Notes under the pieces: generated by a model | Database searches by the model: none | The model's input: the letters and a program-made list of their open reading frames with translations, nothing else | Told to the model about the DNA's origin: nothing | Source of the DNA: Robiginitalea aurantiaca | GTDB taxonomy: Bacteria; Bacteroidota; Bacteroidia; Flavobacteriales; Flavobacteriaceae | Direction: 5' to 3' | DNA: 64,000 bases | Assembly (NCBI RefSeq): GCF_030380815.1 | Contig: NZ_JAUDUY010000002.1 | Coordinates: forward strand, 186,001-250,000 | Made by a program: the position numbers and the translations under genes | In this document: one piece after another, positions 20,967 through 29,570 of the stretch | Layout: the number at the start of each line of letters is the position of its first letter | Numbering within the stretch: the first letter of the stretch is position 1

Positions 20967-21893
20967 TTAATTGTATTTTTCAAACCAGTCAAAGCGATCC
21001 CGGATAATTTCATTTTTCTGAGCCTCAATATAATCCAAAAATGCCTGGGCAGTCGGTGACAGTTTCTTGGACTTTTGCCAAATCAGATTCCAGTGTGTGA
21101 TGATGGGCAGGCCTCGCATCGGGATGATTTCCAGATCCTTATTCCCCAATTCGTTTTTTAATCCGATCAGCGGCATTATTGAATATCCCAGGCCAGCCAC
21201 CAGTGCCTGTTTTAAAGCTTCATTGCTGGTAAGTTCCAGTTTTTTTGAATTTTGGATGTCCTTAGAAGCCAGAAAAGTCTCCATGGCGTTTCGGGTTGCC
21301 GAACCCTGCTCCCGGAGAATTAACGGCTCCTCGCGCAGGATGCGGGCTGCAGAGTAGCTTTTTGGCCGGCTCCGTGAGGTCCCCCCCACCAGGAATAGTT
21401 TGTTTTGCATCAATTCCACACGGTTAATTTTCAAGTGATCCGGTAAAACAGATACCATTGCAAAGTCGATGGCATTTTGCTCCAGACTCCGAATTACCTT
21501 AGCCTTGTTGGTTACATCCATCACCAGGTCAACCCCGGGATTTGCATCCATAAAATCGGTCAGGAAATACGGCATGACATATTTGGCCGTTGAAACCGTG
21601 GATATCGTCAACCGACCCGCAATATTACCTTCAAAGGCATGTGTTTTGTAGTTGATCGCCTGGACCTGGTGGATAATCTGCTCTGCGGCAGCTGCAATCT
21701 CTTTTCCGAAATCTGTCACATAAAGCTTCCTCCCGACAACCTCTGTCAGTGGAATGGAAAACTGATCCTGAAAGTTTTTTAACTGAATAGAGACCGCTGG
21801 CTGGGTTAAATGTAATTCTTCAGCCGCCTTTGTAATACTTTGATTTTGAGCTATTTTATAGAATATATTTAGCTGGTTAAGGGTGTAATTCAT
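20967..21893 (-). CDS. LysR-type regulator divergent from the sbtA operon
   Basis: 308 aa. The N-terminal winged helix-turn-helix is clear ('FYKIAQNQSITKAAEELHLTQPAVSIQLKNFQ', about residues 11-42), followed by the linker helix and a periplasmic-binding-protein-like effector domain (about 90-300). LysR proteins of the CbbR/CmpR branch control carbon fixation and bicarbonate uptake, and this gene is divergent from a bicarbonate transporter operon, so a role in sensing carbon status is likely. The 85-bp intergenic region holds a perfect 11-bp inverted repeat that is a good candidate for its binding site. Confidence 0.9.
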   Translation of the reverse strand: MNYTLNQLNIFYKIAQNQSITKAAEELHLTQPAVSIQLKNFQDQFSIPLTEVVGRKLYVTDFGKEIAAAAEQIIHQVQAINYKTHAFEGNIAGRLTISTVSTAKYVMPYFLTDFMDANPGVDLVMDVTNKAKVIRSLEQNAIDFAMVSVLPDHLKINRVELMQNKLFLVGGTSRSRPKSYSAARILREEPLILREQGSATRNAMETFLASKDIQNSKKLELTSNEALKQALVAGLGYSIMPLIGLKNELGNKDLEIIPMRGLPIITHWNLIWQKSKKLSPTAQAFLDYIEAQKNEIIRDRFDWFEKYN

Positions 21894-21904
21894 AAATAAT
21901 ATTA

Positions 21905-21947
21905 ATGTTTTTCATCATAAATATAAATAAAAATGTATGAAAAACAT
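21905..21947. promoter_or_regulatory. 11-bp inverted repeat, probable LysR operator
   Basis: ATGTTTTTCAT (21905-21915) and its perfect reverse complement ATGAAAAACAT (21937-21947) are separated by 21 A+T-rich bases in the region between the lysR gene and the 91-aa gene. LysR tetramers commonly contact two such half-regions. A partial -7-like CAACTTTG follows for the rightward operon. Confidence 0.65.
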
Positions 21948-21978
21948 ATTGCAACTTTGTGCCGTTAAACAGACGTAA

Positions 21979-22254
21979 ATGGCATATTCATACAACTATA
22001 AACACGCCAGCGATTTCAAAACGGAACATCGCAATACAGAAGATGAGATGGCATCCACGACCAGCCCGGTCCTTAGCCGCACCAAACTGGAAATAATTGC
22101 AGGATCAGTCCTTATGGGGGTCCTGCTTCTGGGATCCTGGAGTCTCGACAATCTTTTTATGACCGAACTCCTGGCAGTTACATTCGTATGGGGGATCATC
22201 AGCCTGATCCGGCTTAAATCACAACCTGACAATACTAGCTATGAAAAACGATAA
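21979..22254 (+). CDS. Small membrane protein preceding sbtA
   Basis: 91 aa. A polar N-terminal 35 residues is followed by two hydrophobic segments (about 36-53 and 58-75), so a two-helix membrane protein. No family is recognised. It is the first gene after the LysR operator and overlaps the next gene by 14 bp if that starts at 22241. Its fixed place before sbtA suggests a part in bicarbonate uptake or its control, which is inference only. Confidence 0.7.
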   Translation: MAYSYNYKHASDFKTEHRNTEDEMASTTSPVLSRTKLEIIAGSVLMGVLLLGSWSLDNLFMTELLAVTFVWGIISLIRLKSQPDNTSYEKR

Positions 22255-22558
22255 ATACACCGCAATGCAAGAGACGATCACCGACCAAAAAGTGCAATTA
22301 GTCAAAGGGAGCTTTACCCCTATGGAAGCAACAGACGTTGTACTGTCTCTTCTGGATGAGAAGATCAACTTCCACAAATTGCAGCGTCTGCGCTGGTGCG
22401 AAGGCCATTTTGGAGCAGACACCTCCTATGCGGACCAACGCATTGCAGAGCTCGAAGCAGAAAAAATCATGGCGCGTAAATTCATACGCCAGGCCAGGGA
22501 GATGGGTAAATGCCTCTCCATTAAAGGCACCCTGGAAATTACCATAGATAAAGAGTAA
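22241..22558 (+). CDS. Small helical protein upstream of sbtA
   Basis: 105 aa, or 97 aa if translation begins at the second ATG (22265), which leaves no overlap with the previous gene. It has no signal peptide or membrane segment. The central 'FTPMEATDVVLSLLDEKINFHKLQRLRWCEGHFGADTSYADQRIAELEAEK' region (about 27-77) is predicted helical and charged. It is not a PII-like SbtB by sequence, which is the usual soluble partner of SbtA, but it occupies a comparable place. Function unknown; I recall similar proteins in other flavobacteria. Confidence 0.72.
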   Translation: MKNDKYTAMQETITDQKVQLVKGSFTPMEATDVVLSLLDEKINFHKLQRLRWCEGHFGADTSYADQRIAELEAEKIMARKFIRQAREMGKCLSIKGTLEITIDKE

Positions 22559-22597
22559 GCCCACCTTTACTTAAACCCTTACGCGAAGACTTTCCGT

Positions 22598-23563
22598 ATG
22601 GATTTACATCTGCTCGTCGACAACCTGACGAACCCTGCCCTGCTGTTCTTTTTTCTGGGAATCATTGCGGTCCAGCTCAAAAGCGATCTGGAAATCCCGC
22701 CAAATTCCTCTAAGTTCATCTCCTTATACCTCTTGTTCTCAATCGGTTTTAAGGGGGGGCAGGAATTAGCGCACAGCCCTTATGACCCCGAAATAATCTG
22801 GTCCTTACTTTTCGGAATCTTTTTGGCCGTTTTTGTACCTATCTATACCTATTTCATACTGCGACGGCGTTTTAATGTAGCCAATTCAGGAGCTATAGCC
22901 GCTGCCTATGGTTCGGTCAGTGCGGTCACTTTTGTCACGGCCATATCTTTTCTGGAAATTGAACAGATCAGTTACGGGGGACATATGGTAGCTGTTATGG
23001 CCCTTATGGAAGCGCCTTCTATTGTAGTAGGTGTCTTGCTCGTCGCCATTTTCGACAAAAAGAACGGTTTTGCGCTGCCGCTTCCCAAAGTTTTCCGGCA
23101 TTCCGTAACCAATGGGAGCGTTCTGCTCATCCTTGGGAGCCTGGTGATTGGCTTCCTTGCTAGTGACCACCAGGCAGAGGGGATTAAGCCTTTTACGACC
23201 GATATTTTCAAAGGTTTCCTGGCTGTTTTTCTGCTCGACATGGGGATCACCAGTGGTGCGAAGCTCTCCGCCCTGGTGAAAAAAGGATGGTTCGCCCTTG
23301 TGTTTGCCATCCTGATCCCCCTGATCAACGGGTGCATTACCGCTGTGGTCACTGCTTCGTTTATAACAGAACCCGGAAATCGATTCCTGTTTGCGATCCT
23401 GGCTGCCAGTGCCTCTTACATCGCCGTCCCAGCCGCCATGCGACTGGCGGTCCCCAAGGCGAACCCGAGCCTCTACCTTCCAATGGCTCTGGCCCTGACA
23501 TTCCCCTTCAATATCACCCTGGGAATGCCTATTTACCTGTATCTGATTCAGACCTTTAGTTAA
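22598..23563 (+). CDS. sbtA: Sodium-dependent bicarbonate transporter SbtA
   Basis: 321 aa with about ten hydrophobic segments in two inverted halves. Family landmarks: 'NPALLFFFLGIIAVQLKSDLEIP', 'YLLFSIGFKGGQEL' and 'AAAYGSVSAVTFVTA' in the first half, and 'GITSGAKLS' and 'AILAASASYIAVPAAMRLAVPKANPSLYLP' in the second. SbtA imports bicarbonate with sodium; in heterotrophic marine flavobacteria it probably feeds anaplerotic carboxylation. It ends a three-gene unit divergent from a LysR regulator. The length is close to bacterial SbtA homologues. Confidence 0.92.
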   Translation: MDLHLLVDNLTNPALLFFFLGIIAVQLKSDLEIPPNSSKFISLYLLFSIGFKGGQELAHSPYDPEIIWSLLFGIFLAVFVPIYTYFILRRRFNVANSGAIAAAYGSVSAVTFVTAISFLEIEQISYGGHMVAVMALMEAPSIVVGVLLVAIFDKKNGFALPLPKVFRHSVTNGSVLLILGSLVIGFLASDHQAEGIKPFTTDIFKGFLAVFLLDMGITSGAKLSALVKKGWFALVFAILIPLINGCITAVVTASFITEPGNRFLFAILAASASYIAVPAAMRLAVPKANPSLYLPMALALTFPFNITLGMPIYLYLIQTFS

Positions 23564-23589
23564 GGAATTCTTAATAAAAGAAGGCAAAT

Positions 23590-23633
23590 ATGACGAATAT
23601 CATATTTTAAAAGGTTAAATGGAGGTAAATTGT
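23590..23633 (+). promoter_or_regulatory. Crp/Fnr-type site and -7 element upstream of tonB-like gene
   Basis: ATGACGAATATCAT (23590-23603), extendable to ATATGA...TCATAT, followed by the -7-like TAAATTGT (23626-23633) with 33 bp between centres. The downstream gene starts at 23671. Confidence 0.55.
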
Positions 23634-23670
23634 TAATATAATTAGTATTAACAGCCAAAATTTAACAGCC

Positions 23671-24393
23671 ATGAAAGTTAAAAAGAATCCTAAAGCCGAT
23701 CTGAATCGTAATAGCGGGCTCTATTTTGTGATGGGCCTGGCTATCGTGCTCTTTGTGACTTGGAGAGCACTTGAGTACAAAACCTTTGACAGTGTTCAGG
23801 AAGAAATTGTCATGTTGGTAGACGCGGAATCTCTCGATGAGGATGTCCCTCAAACAGAAATGATTCGTACGACCCCTCCCCCTCCCCCTCCTGCTGCCCC
23901 CGAAGTCATCGAGGTCATTGAGGATACTGAAGAAGTGGAGGAAACCATTATAGAAAGTACAGAGATAAGTCAGGATACTGAAATTGCGAGCGTTAATCTG
24001 GATGCTTCCGATATTGATGTCGAAGAAGAAGAGGAAGATATCGAGGTACCCTTTGCAGTAATTGAAGAAATCCCTGTATTCCCCGGATGTGAAGGCCTTA
24101 CAACCGCCGATCAGCGGGAGTGTTTTAACAAAAAAATGCAGGAACACGTCCAGAAGAATTTCATGTATCCCGAAACAGCTGAGGAACTTGGAATTGAAGG
24201 CAGGGTATTTGTACAATTTGTCATCGACCGCGATGGCAAGATTACCAAAATTAGAAGCCGCGGTCCAGACCCTTCCCTGGAAAAAGAAGCACAGCGTATT
24301 ATAGCCGCTTTGCCACAAATGATTCCAGGAAGACAACGAAACAGAAATGTGAGCGTACCCTATAGCATCCCAATTAATTTTAAATTGATGTAA
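23671..24393 (+). CDS. TonB family energy transducer
   Basis: 240 aa. An N-terminal membrane anchor (about 18-36) follows a basic start; the periplasmic stretch has a proline run (T-T-P-P-P-P-P-P-A-A-P, about 68-78), an acidic linker, and the C-terminal TonB domain (about 150-240) with 'VQKNFMYPETAEELGIEGRVFVQFVIDRDGKI' and 'AALPQMIPGRQRNRNVSVPYSIPINF'. It would pass proton-motive energy to an outer-membrane transporter or act in envelope function; no receptor or ExbBD genes are adjacent. It is followed at 24 bp by cardiolipin synthase and preceded by a Crp/Fnr-like site. Confidence 0.92.
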   Translation: MKVKKNPKADLNRNSGLYFVMGLAIVLFVTWRALEYKTFDSVQEEIVMLVDAESLDEDVPQTEMIRTTPPPPPPAAPEVIEVIEDTEEVEETIIESTEISQDTEIASVNLDASDIDVEEEEEDIEVPFAVIEEIPVFPGCEGLTTADQRECFNKKMQEHVQKNFMYPETAEELGIEGRVFVQFVIDRDGKITKIRSRGPDPSLEKEAQRIIAALPQMIPGRQRNRNVSVPYSIPINFKLM

Positions 24394-24417
24394 CTTGTCG
24401 GTAAAACCCGATACCAC

Positions 24418-25818
24418 GTGTGGACTGTAATAGGAATCGCACTTTATATACTTATCGCAATAGCGATAGTTATTAGCCTCCTACTGAATGGAATCCGACC
24501 CTCGAAGACATTGGCTTGGCTGTTAGCCATCTTCACCATCCCAGTAGGAGGCATTCTGTTGTATTTAATGCTGGGCCGCAACAAGCGAAAACAGCAGCGA
24601 TACTCCAGAAAACCCAGGGCACCTGAAATTACTCCTGCCGTCCCTGCCCAGGACACAGCCCCCCTGTCCAAACGCGAGGGCCAAATTTCGAAACTTATAG
24701 CTGGCAATACGGGCTTCCCCCTTACTACCGATAATGAGGTAGAACTCCTGAAAGACGGCGAAAAAACCTTCAAACGGATTTTCGAAGCCCTCAGGGAAGC
24801 GCGGGAAACCATACACGTTCAATACTACATCTTTGAGGAAGGGGAACTTGCCGATCGCCTTCTGGACCTCTTTGTTCAGAAAGAAGCCGAAGGGGTTGAA
24901 GTCCGACTCATCTACGACAGCATTGGCAGTCTGTCACTCAGCCGTGGATACCTCCAAAAATTAAGGGAGGCCGGTATTGAGGTTTACAACTTTTTACCGT
25001 ACCGCTTCGGGCGCTTCCTCACTTCCCTTAATTATCGAAACCATAGGAAAATTATTGTTGTAGACGGGGAAACGGCGTTTACGGGGGGCATAAATATTTC
25101 GGACAAATACCTCAAAGGAGACGAAAACCTGGGGATTTGGCACGATATGCACCTGATGATCCGCGGAAGTGCTGCACATCACCTCAACACAGTATTTATC
25201 AATGACTGGGAACTGGTAAGCGGAAACCAGCTTGAAATAAAGCCCCCTGAAATGTCCCAATTCCCTGGGAACGTCCGGATGCAAATTCTGGCCAGCGGGC
25301 CCAACGATGACTTTTCCCTAATGGAAAAACTGTATTTTACCCTAATAAACAGTGCGCGAAAATACGTCTATATCACCAATCCGTATATCATCCCCAACCA
25401 CGCCCTGATGACCGCCCTTCACACGGCCGCCCTCAGCGGTGTGGACGTAAGGTTGCTTTTATCCTCAAAATCAGATAGTATCGTGGTGAATCTTTGTGTT
25501 CGCTCTTATTTTCAACGGTTCCTGCGGTCCGGTATTCGTATTTTTCTATATCCTGAAGGTTTTCTTCACAGTAAAATAATCACCGTGGATGACCGGGTGT
25601 GCACGATAGGCACTGCGAATGTGGATGACCGAAGTTTTCAGCACAACTACGAGGTCAATGCCGTGGTCTTCGAAAAAACGACGGCGGTAGAACTCCGGGA
25701 ATACTTCGAAAGGGATAGTGAAAAAAGCATCGAACTGAACTTTGAAGATTTTAGCACCAGACCCCTGACACATCGATTGGCGGAAGGTGCAGCAAGGGTT
25801 ATAAGCCCCCTGCTTTAA
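24418..25818 (+). CDS. cls: Cardiolipin synthase (phospholipase D family)
   Basis: 466 aa starting with GTG. Two N-terminal hydrophobic segments (about 3-23 and 30-51) precede two HKD phospholipase D motifs: 'HRKIIVVDGETAFTGGINI' (about 214-232) and 'HSKIITVDDRVCTIGTANVDDRSF' (about 382-405). This is the standard layout of bacterial Cls, which joins two phosphatidylglycerols to cardiolipin at the inner membrane. It follows the TonB-like gene in the same direction and probably shares its promoter, linking membrane lipid change to the putative stress regulon. It converges with the lipoprotein gene 6 bp away. Confidence 0.95.
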   Translation: MWTVIGIALYILIAIAIVISLLLNGIRPSKTLAWLLAIFTIPVGGILLYLMLGRNKRKQQRYSRKPRAPEITPAVPAQDTAPLSKREGQISKLIAGNTGFPLTTDNEVELLKDGEKTFKRIFEALREARETIHVQYYIFEEGELADRLLDLFVQKEAEGVEVRLIYDSIGSLSLSRGYLQKLREAGIEVYNFLPYRFGRFLTSLNYRNHRKIIVVDGETAFTGGINISDKYLKGDENLGIWHDMHLMIRGSAAHHLNTVFINDWELVSGNQLEIKPPEMSQFPGNVRMQILASGPNDDFSLMEKLYFTLINSARKYVYITNPYIIPNHALMTALHTAALSGVDVRLLLSSKSDSIVVNLCVRSYFQRFLRSGIRIFLYPEGFLHSKIITVDDRVCTIGTANVDDRSFQHNYEVNAVVFEKTTAVELREYFERDSEKSIELNFEDFSTRPLTHRLAEGAARVISPLL

Positions 25819-25824
25819 GGATTG

Positions 25825-26490
25825 CTAAAAGGATTCATGCCCGATGATGAGCTGCTGATCTTCCAGTCTCTGAATCAGCCAGTCCGCATAGTTGTCAATA
25901 ACGCCCGCTGAATTGCGTCGTTTGGGAAGTCTGACATCTGAGCGCCATATCAATTCCCGTTCCTTTCCGGTGCATATGCAGTAAAGCGAGGTTTCTGCAG
26001 TGTAGTGTTTTTGATTCGCGTCCTTGTCCTCATCGTAATAGATTCCCTGATGAATCAGGTAATCTTCACTGAAGCGTTCATAAGATCTGCCCATTTCGGC
26101 CAGTTGTGAACTCAGCTGTGAGCGCGTATCCGAATCGATGCGCTTGGAAAACAAAATCGCATCGAAATCCTTATCGAGCAGTTGCTGCTCCACCTTATCC
26201 AATTCCGCTTCAGTACGTTCAGATGCCGTAAAGGCCACATCGAAAAGATCCACACTTCGCATAGCCTCAACACCCCGCTCTGCAAAGGCATCTTTTAAGT
26301 GGCTTTCCAGACGCAGCCGTGTCCCGTAATCCGAGACCATCCCAACCACAAGGACTTTATTTGCGTGGAAGAGGACTGTTTCGGGATTTTTATATTGCGA
26401 TTCTTCTCTCAGAGATCCGCAGGAAAACAACAGCAGGACCCCTATATAAGCGTATATCAGACCAGAATGCTTTTTTATGGCAATGTTCAT
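25825..26490 (-). CDS. Predicted lipoprotein of unknown function
   Basis: 221 aa from ATG 26490. A longer frame upstream overlaps the neighbouring gene and hides the signal, so it is rejected. The leader MNIAIKKHSG...LLLFSC has lipobox L-F-S-C. The mature protein includes a Rossmann-like opening 'NKVLVVGMVSDYGTRLRLESHLKDAFAERGVEAMRS', then 'DFDAILFSKRIDSDTRSQ', and a C-terminal stretch ending 'VIDNYADWLIQRLEDQQLI'. The early part resembles periplasmic nucleotide- or metal-free sugar/solute binding lipoproteins only loosely. Function unknown. It is the second gene of a pair with the 95-aa gene. Confidence 0.75.
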   Translation of the reverse strand: MNIAIKKHSGLIYAYIGVLLLFSCGSLREESQYKNPETVLFHANKVLVVGMVSDYGTRLRLESHLKDAFAERGVEAMRSVDLFDVAFTASERTEAELDKVEQQLLDKDFDAILFSKRIDSDTRSQLSSQLAEMGRSYERFSEDYLIHQGIYYDEDKDANQKHYTAETSLYCICTGKERELIWRSDVRLPKRRNSAGVIDNYADWLIQRLEDQQLIIGHESF

Positions 26491-26521
26491 GAGGTTGTTT
26501 TTACGCGCCTGCCAAACGCCA

Positions 26522-26809
26522 TTATAAAATACTCTCCAGAAATTCATAAAGCCCAGATTTCCACAGGTTGCATTTTTTTTCGAAAACTTCGAGTTCCCCT
26601 TTACTGCCCGAATCCAGCCGGCGCAGTTCCTCCTCGAGTTCTCCCGCCTGATCAGCGTATTCCATGAGGCGTTCATACAGGTTGGGCCTCTGTTTCTGAT
26701 ATACAGGGGCCTTTACAAGGAAATAGAGGAACTGCAGATCCCGCTCCATGGCAAGGAGTCGGTCCCGGTTGCCCTCGGATTCCAGAGGTGATGCGCCTTT
26801 TGTATTCAT
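26522..26809 (-). CDS. Small cytoplasmic helical protein, 95 aa
   Basis: No signal or membrane segment. The sequence is almost entirely helical and charged ('RDRLLAMERDLQFLYFLVKAPVYQKQ', 'ERLMEYADQAGELEEELRRLDSG'), with no motif I recognise. A Crp/Fnr-like palindrome and -7-like element lie just upstream (26831-26874), and it precedes the lipoprotein gene by 31 bp, so both are probably transcribed together. Function unknown. Confidence 0.65.
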   Translation of the reverse strand: MNTKGASPLESEGNRDRLLAMERDLQFLYFLVKAPVYQKQRPNLYERLMEYADQAGELEEELRRLDSGSKGELEVFEKKCNLWKSGLYEFLESIL

Positions 26810-26830
26810 GTTAAAAGCGTATTTATGTGT

Positions 26831-26874
26831 TTAAGTTACGATTTTTCAACTGCTCTGGATATGACTATCATCAG
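26831..26874 (-). promoter_or_regulatory. Crp/Fnr-type site and -7 element upstream of the 95-aa gene
   Basis: ATGACTATCATCAG (26861-26874) is one base from the symmetric ATGAC-N4-RTCAT form. On the minus strand the -7-like TAACTTAA (26838-26831) has its centre 33 bp away; the gene starts at 26809. The site is nine bases past the 3' end of the upstream hydrolase gene. Confidence 0.5.
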
Positions 26875-26882
26875 CAAAAAAA

Positions 26883-28250
26883 TCAGTCGAGTTCAACAGT
26901 TTCCATGATCCCGGGAATGCGCACCTTCCACCCTTTGTCATCCGCTAATTTTACACGCAACGCATCCTGAGCCGTAGGCTCTCCATGCACCAGAAAAATA
27001 TGTTCAGGTGCCTGGGTGATATCCGAAACCCAATCCAGTAATTCTCCCTGGTCTGCATGGGCAGATAAACTGTCCAATTGGATCACATTGGCTGCCACAG
27101 GTATATATTTCCCGAAAATTTTGAGTTCGTGCGCCCCTTCGAGTAAGTTTCTGCCCCTGGTTCCTTCTGCCTGATATCCCACAAGTAGAATTCGTGTTGT
27201 TGCCCGATCCAGTAATTGGCTCAGATAGGTCAGAACCCTCCCTCCGGAGAGCATCCCACTTCCCGCTACCACAACCTTGGGCCTAGGATCATCAATTGCC
27301 TTCCAGGTATCCCTGTATTCTGTAATCACTTCTATTTGTCGCCGCATCTGCCTGTAGTCTTCCATGGGTAACTTATGCCAGTGCGGAAATCGTGCAAAAA
27401 GATCGAGAACATTCTCTCCCATAGGGCTATCGACGTAAATGGGGAGCGGAGGAATCCTGTTGGTGCGAACCAGTTTCCAGAGGAGGTACATCACAGTTTG
27501 CAGGCGCTCTACCGCAAAACTCGGGATGATGCAAACCCCTCTTTCATGGATTGTGGCGTTGATGTGTTCCTCCAGACTTGAGGAGATGTCTATATCCGGA
27601 TGGTTCTTGTTGCCATAGGTACTTTCCAATAGAAGGATATCTGCCTGGCCTGGTTTTTCCGGGGGGGCGAGAAGGGGATCGCGGGGCCTGCCAATATCTC
27701 CGGAACAAACTATACGCTTTCCGGCAAGCTGTATTTCAATAAAACTCGCACCAAGGATGTGACCATTGAAGCGAAAGCGAAATTTCAGATCTTCCCCGGC
27801 CGTTTTCCAATGGTCTTTGGGTACGGGAGTAAAGAGCGCCAAAGTGGCTTTAACATCCTCAGGGGTGTACAGGGGCATAGGGACTTCATGACGGCTATAG
27901 CCCTCTGCCCTTGCGCGTTCGGCCTCTTCCATATGGATTTTGGCGCTGTCCTCAAGGACAATCCGGGCAATTTCCAGACTTGGTGAAGTGCCGCAAATCG
28001 GTCCTTTAAACCCATCCCTTACCAAACGCGGAAGCATCCCTACATGATCCAGGTGTCCGTGGGTTATCAGGACACGATGGATTTCAGAGGGCGGCCTTGG
28101 CCAGGGTTCCCAGTTGCGCTTTCTTTTTTCCTTTAGACCCTGAAACATCCCGCAATCCACAAGGATACAGTCCGAAGGCGTCTCAATCAGGAATTTAGAC
28201 CCCGTAACGCAGCCAGCAGCTCCCCAGAAATGTATTTTCAGATCATTCAT
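26883..28250 (-). CDS. Beta-CASP metallo-beta-lactamase (RNA-specificity domain) hydrolase
   Basis: 455 aa. I start it at 28250, where the ATG overlaps the stop of the preceding gene (ATGA); the longer frame has no family sequence at its beginning. The metal-binding H-x-H-x-D-H is 'HGHLDH' at 64-69; beta-CASP landmarks follow ('YVDSPMGENV', 'VVVAGSGMLSGGRVLTYL'), and the end has 'SLSAHADQGELLDWV' and 'FLVHGEPTAQDALRVKL', the RNA-specificity (RMMBL) domain. Such enzymes cut or trim RNA, or are of unknown substrate. It is the last gene of the usp operon. Confidence 0.9.
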   Translation of the reverse strand: MNDLKIHFWGAAGCVTGSKFLIETPSDCILVDCGMFQGLKEKRKRNWEPWPRPPSEIHRVLITHGHLDHVGMLPRLVRDGFKGPICGTSPSLEIARIVLEDSAKIHMEEAERARAEGYSRHEVPMPLYTPEDVKATLALFTPVPKDHWKTAGEDLKFRFRFNGHILGASFIEIQLAGKRIVCSGDIGRPRDPLLAPPEKPGQADILLLESTYGNKNHPDIDISSSLEEHINATIHERGVCIIPSFAVERLQTVMYLLWKLVRTNRIPPLPIYVDSPMGENVLDLFARFPHWHKLPMEDYRQMRRQIEVITEYRDTWKAIDDPRPKVVVAGSGMLSGGRVLTYLSQLLDRATTRILLVGYQAEGTRGRNLLEGAHELKIFGKYIPVAANVIQLDSLSAHADQGELLDWVSDITQAPEHIFLVHGEPTAQDALRVKLADDKGWKVRIPGIMETVELD

Positions 28251-29098
28251 AGGCCGGAATTTGTGTTGCACAGTTGTCGGAACTCTGTCAGGATTCGTTT
28301 TTGGCGCGATTTTGAGATCCCAATCTGATCCAACAGGTACGGTGCTTTCAGGACTTCCCTGCAAAGTACCAGTCCCCGTTCCAGGAGTAATTGCTTTTCC
28401 TTGCCGCTTAAAAGGGGGCTCACTGTAATCGGGTATAAGCCCGAGCGATCAATACGCCGCTTAAGGCTGTTTTTTGTGGGGTAATTCCAACTCAAAAGAT
28501 AGAGGCCCACACAGGTCCCGTATTTCTGCGCATCCCTGGTAAACCTCGTATTGGTGACCACCCAACCCGGTTTAAGTTTCGAATGACTCCCCTTTTCGGC
28601 CCGTTCACGGCGAATAATATCCTCAAACCTTGAGTGAATATACAACGGCACCTTAACGTCGCATTTCTTTCCCCGGTCTGAATGAAATTTACACTCGATA
28701 AGACGGGTTCCCTCCCCGTTTGTGGCCACCACGTCAATTTCATGAGACACGCATTTGCCGCGGTAGCCCCGGTTGGTCTCGGTCCTGTAACCCGAGTGGC
28801 TGAGCACTGCGCTTATAAAGCGTTCAAAAGGAAATCCTGTCGGGCCGAGTTCGTAAATGGCCTTCTTCAATTTGTAACGGGAAGCACAGGACTCGCGGTA
28901 ATCCCTCAGCAGGGCAAAGGCCCGTTTGTAGATCTCATGGGTAGGCATGCCCTCATAGGCTTCCCGGGTTACCGTTTCGACAATCGTATCGACCACCTCT
29001 GGAGGTGCTCCGCTATGTACGAGCGATTTCCTGAGTTTTCGGGGCGAAAAGCGCACCGCTTCCCCCGATGATTTGACGATTTTTGGGTTCCGGGTCAT
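28247..29098 (-). CDS. ATP-cone fused to Mrr-type nuclease domain
   Basis: 283 aa. Residues 6-88 resemble the ATP-cone nucleotide-binding domain of ribonucleotide reductases and NrdR ('IVKSSGEAVRFSPRKLRKSL', 'YRESCASRYKLKKAIYELGPTG'). The middle has a PD-(D/E)xK nuclease core: D122 in 'HEIDVVATNG' and E135-C-K137 in 'TRLIECKFH'. The C-terminal part (about 245-275) is compatible with a helix-hairpin-helix. The sense is a nuclease gated by ATP or dATP, but this is not shown. It overlaps the RNA hydrolase gene by 4 bp and follows the release-factor-like gene at 25 bp. Confidence 0.8.
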   Translation of the reverse strand: MTRNPKIVKSSGEAVRFSPRKLRKSLVHSGAPPEVVDTIVETVTREAYEGMPTHEIYKRAFALLRDYRESCASRYKLKKAIYELGPTGFPFERFISAVLSHSGYRTETNRGYRGKCVSHEIDVVATNGEGTRLIECKFHSDRGKKCDVKVPLYIHSRFEDIIRRERAEKGSHSKLKPGWVVTNTRFTRDAQKYGTCVGLYLLSWNYPTKNSLKRRIDRSGLYPITVSPLLSGKEKQLLLERGLVLCREVLKAPYLLDQIGISKSRQKRILTEFRQLCNTNSGL

Positions 29099-29123
29099 AG
29101 ATCAGTGCCCTTATCATTCCATG

Positions 29124-29528
29124 TTAGGACTCAAAATATCCGAGGATAAGAGCTTTAACCTGATTTGGGGTCATGCTATCTGCTGTCAGGACATCGCGTA
29201 CCTTCATTCCGATATCCGGATGGGCTTCATCCAGGCGTTTTTTAAAGTCTGCTTTGGTGCCCGCCGGCCCATATAATACAATCGCTTCTGCATCTTTTAA
29301 TTCACGGGCAAGCGTGTCGTAATACTCCCGGAGCTGGTGATTTTCCCGCTCCGTATACCGGCTGTCGTGTACGACCTGTTGAGGACCCCATCGGGTCTTG
29401 GACCGGGACCCCCCCTTGGGGTTAAAGAATTCAAGATCTGAAGCCAGGTTTTTCATCTCAGTCTTGCCCTCGGAAACGGAAACCACGTGGGCCTCCTTTT
29501 TATCCATCCATACGCCTATCTGTTTCAT
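29124..29528 (-). CDS. Release-factor-domain-like (baeRF/host-attachment family) small protein
   Basis: 134 aa. The opening 'MKQIGVWMDKKEAHVVSVSEG' and the later 'DAEAIVLYGPAGTKADFKKRLDEAHPDI' resemble domains of archaeal/eukaryotic-type release factor eRF1 found in bacterial baeRF and host-attachment proteins (L7Ae-like fold: strand, GP-x-x-K, helix). The missing GGQ motif means it is not a release factor by itself. In Bacteroidota such genes often lie beside usp and RNA-hydrolase genes, as here, where it is the second gene after usp. Function unknown; a ribosome- or translation-linked stress role is plausible. Confidence 0.6.
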   Translation of the reverse strand: MKQIGVWMDKKEAHVVSVSEGKTEMKNLASDLEFFNPKGGSRSKTRWGPQQVVHDSRYTERENHQLREYYDTLARELKDAEAIVLYGPAGTKADFKKRLDEAHPDIGMKVRDVLTADSMTPNQVKALILGYFES

Positions 29529-29570
29529 CGATATAATTTTTTGAAGTTATTTTTGGTATAAATCAGTTAC

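Noticed and set aside
26491-26676. A 62-codon N-terminal extension of the lipoprotein gene at 25825-26490
   Set aside because: It overlaps the 95-aa gene in another frame and places the lipoprotein signal far inside; the ATG at 26490 gives a proper lipobox leader.
28251-28364. Extended start of the beta-CASP hydrolase
   Set aside because: The ATGA overlap at 28247-28250 is a normal coupled start and the extra residues show no family character.
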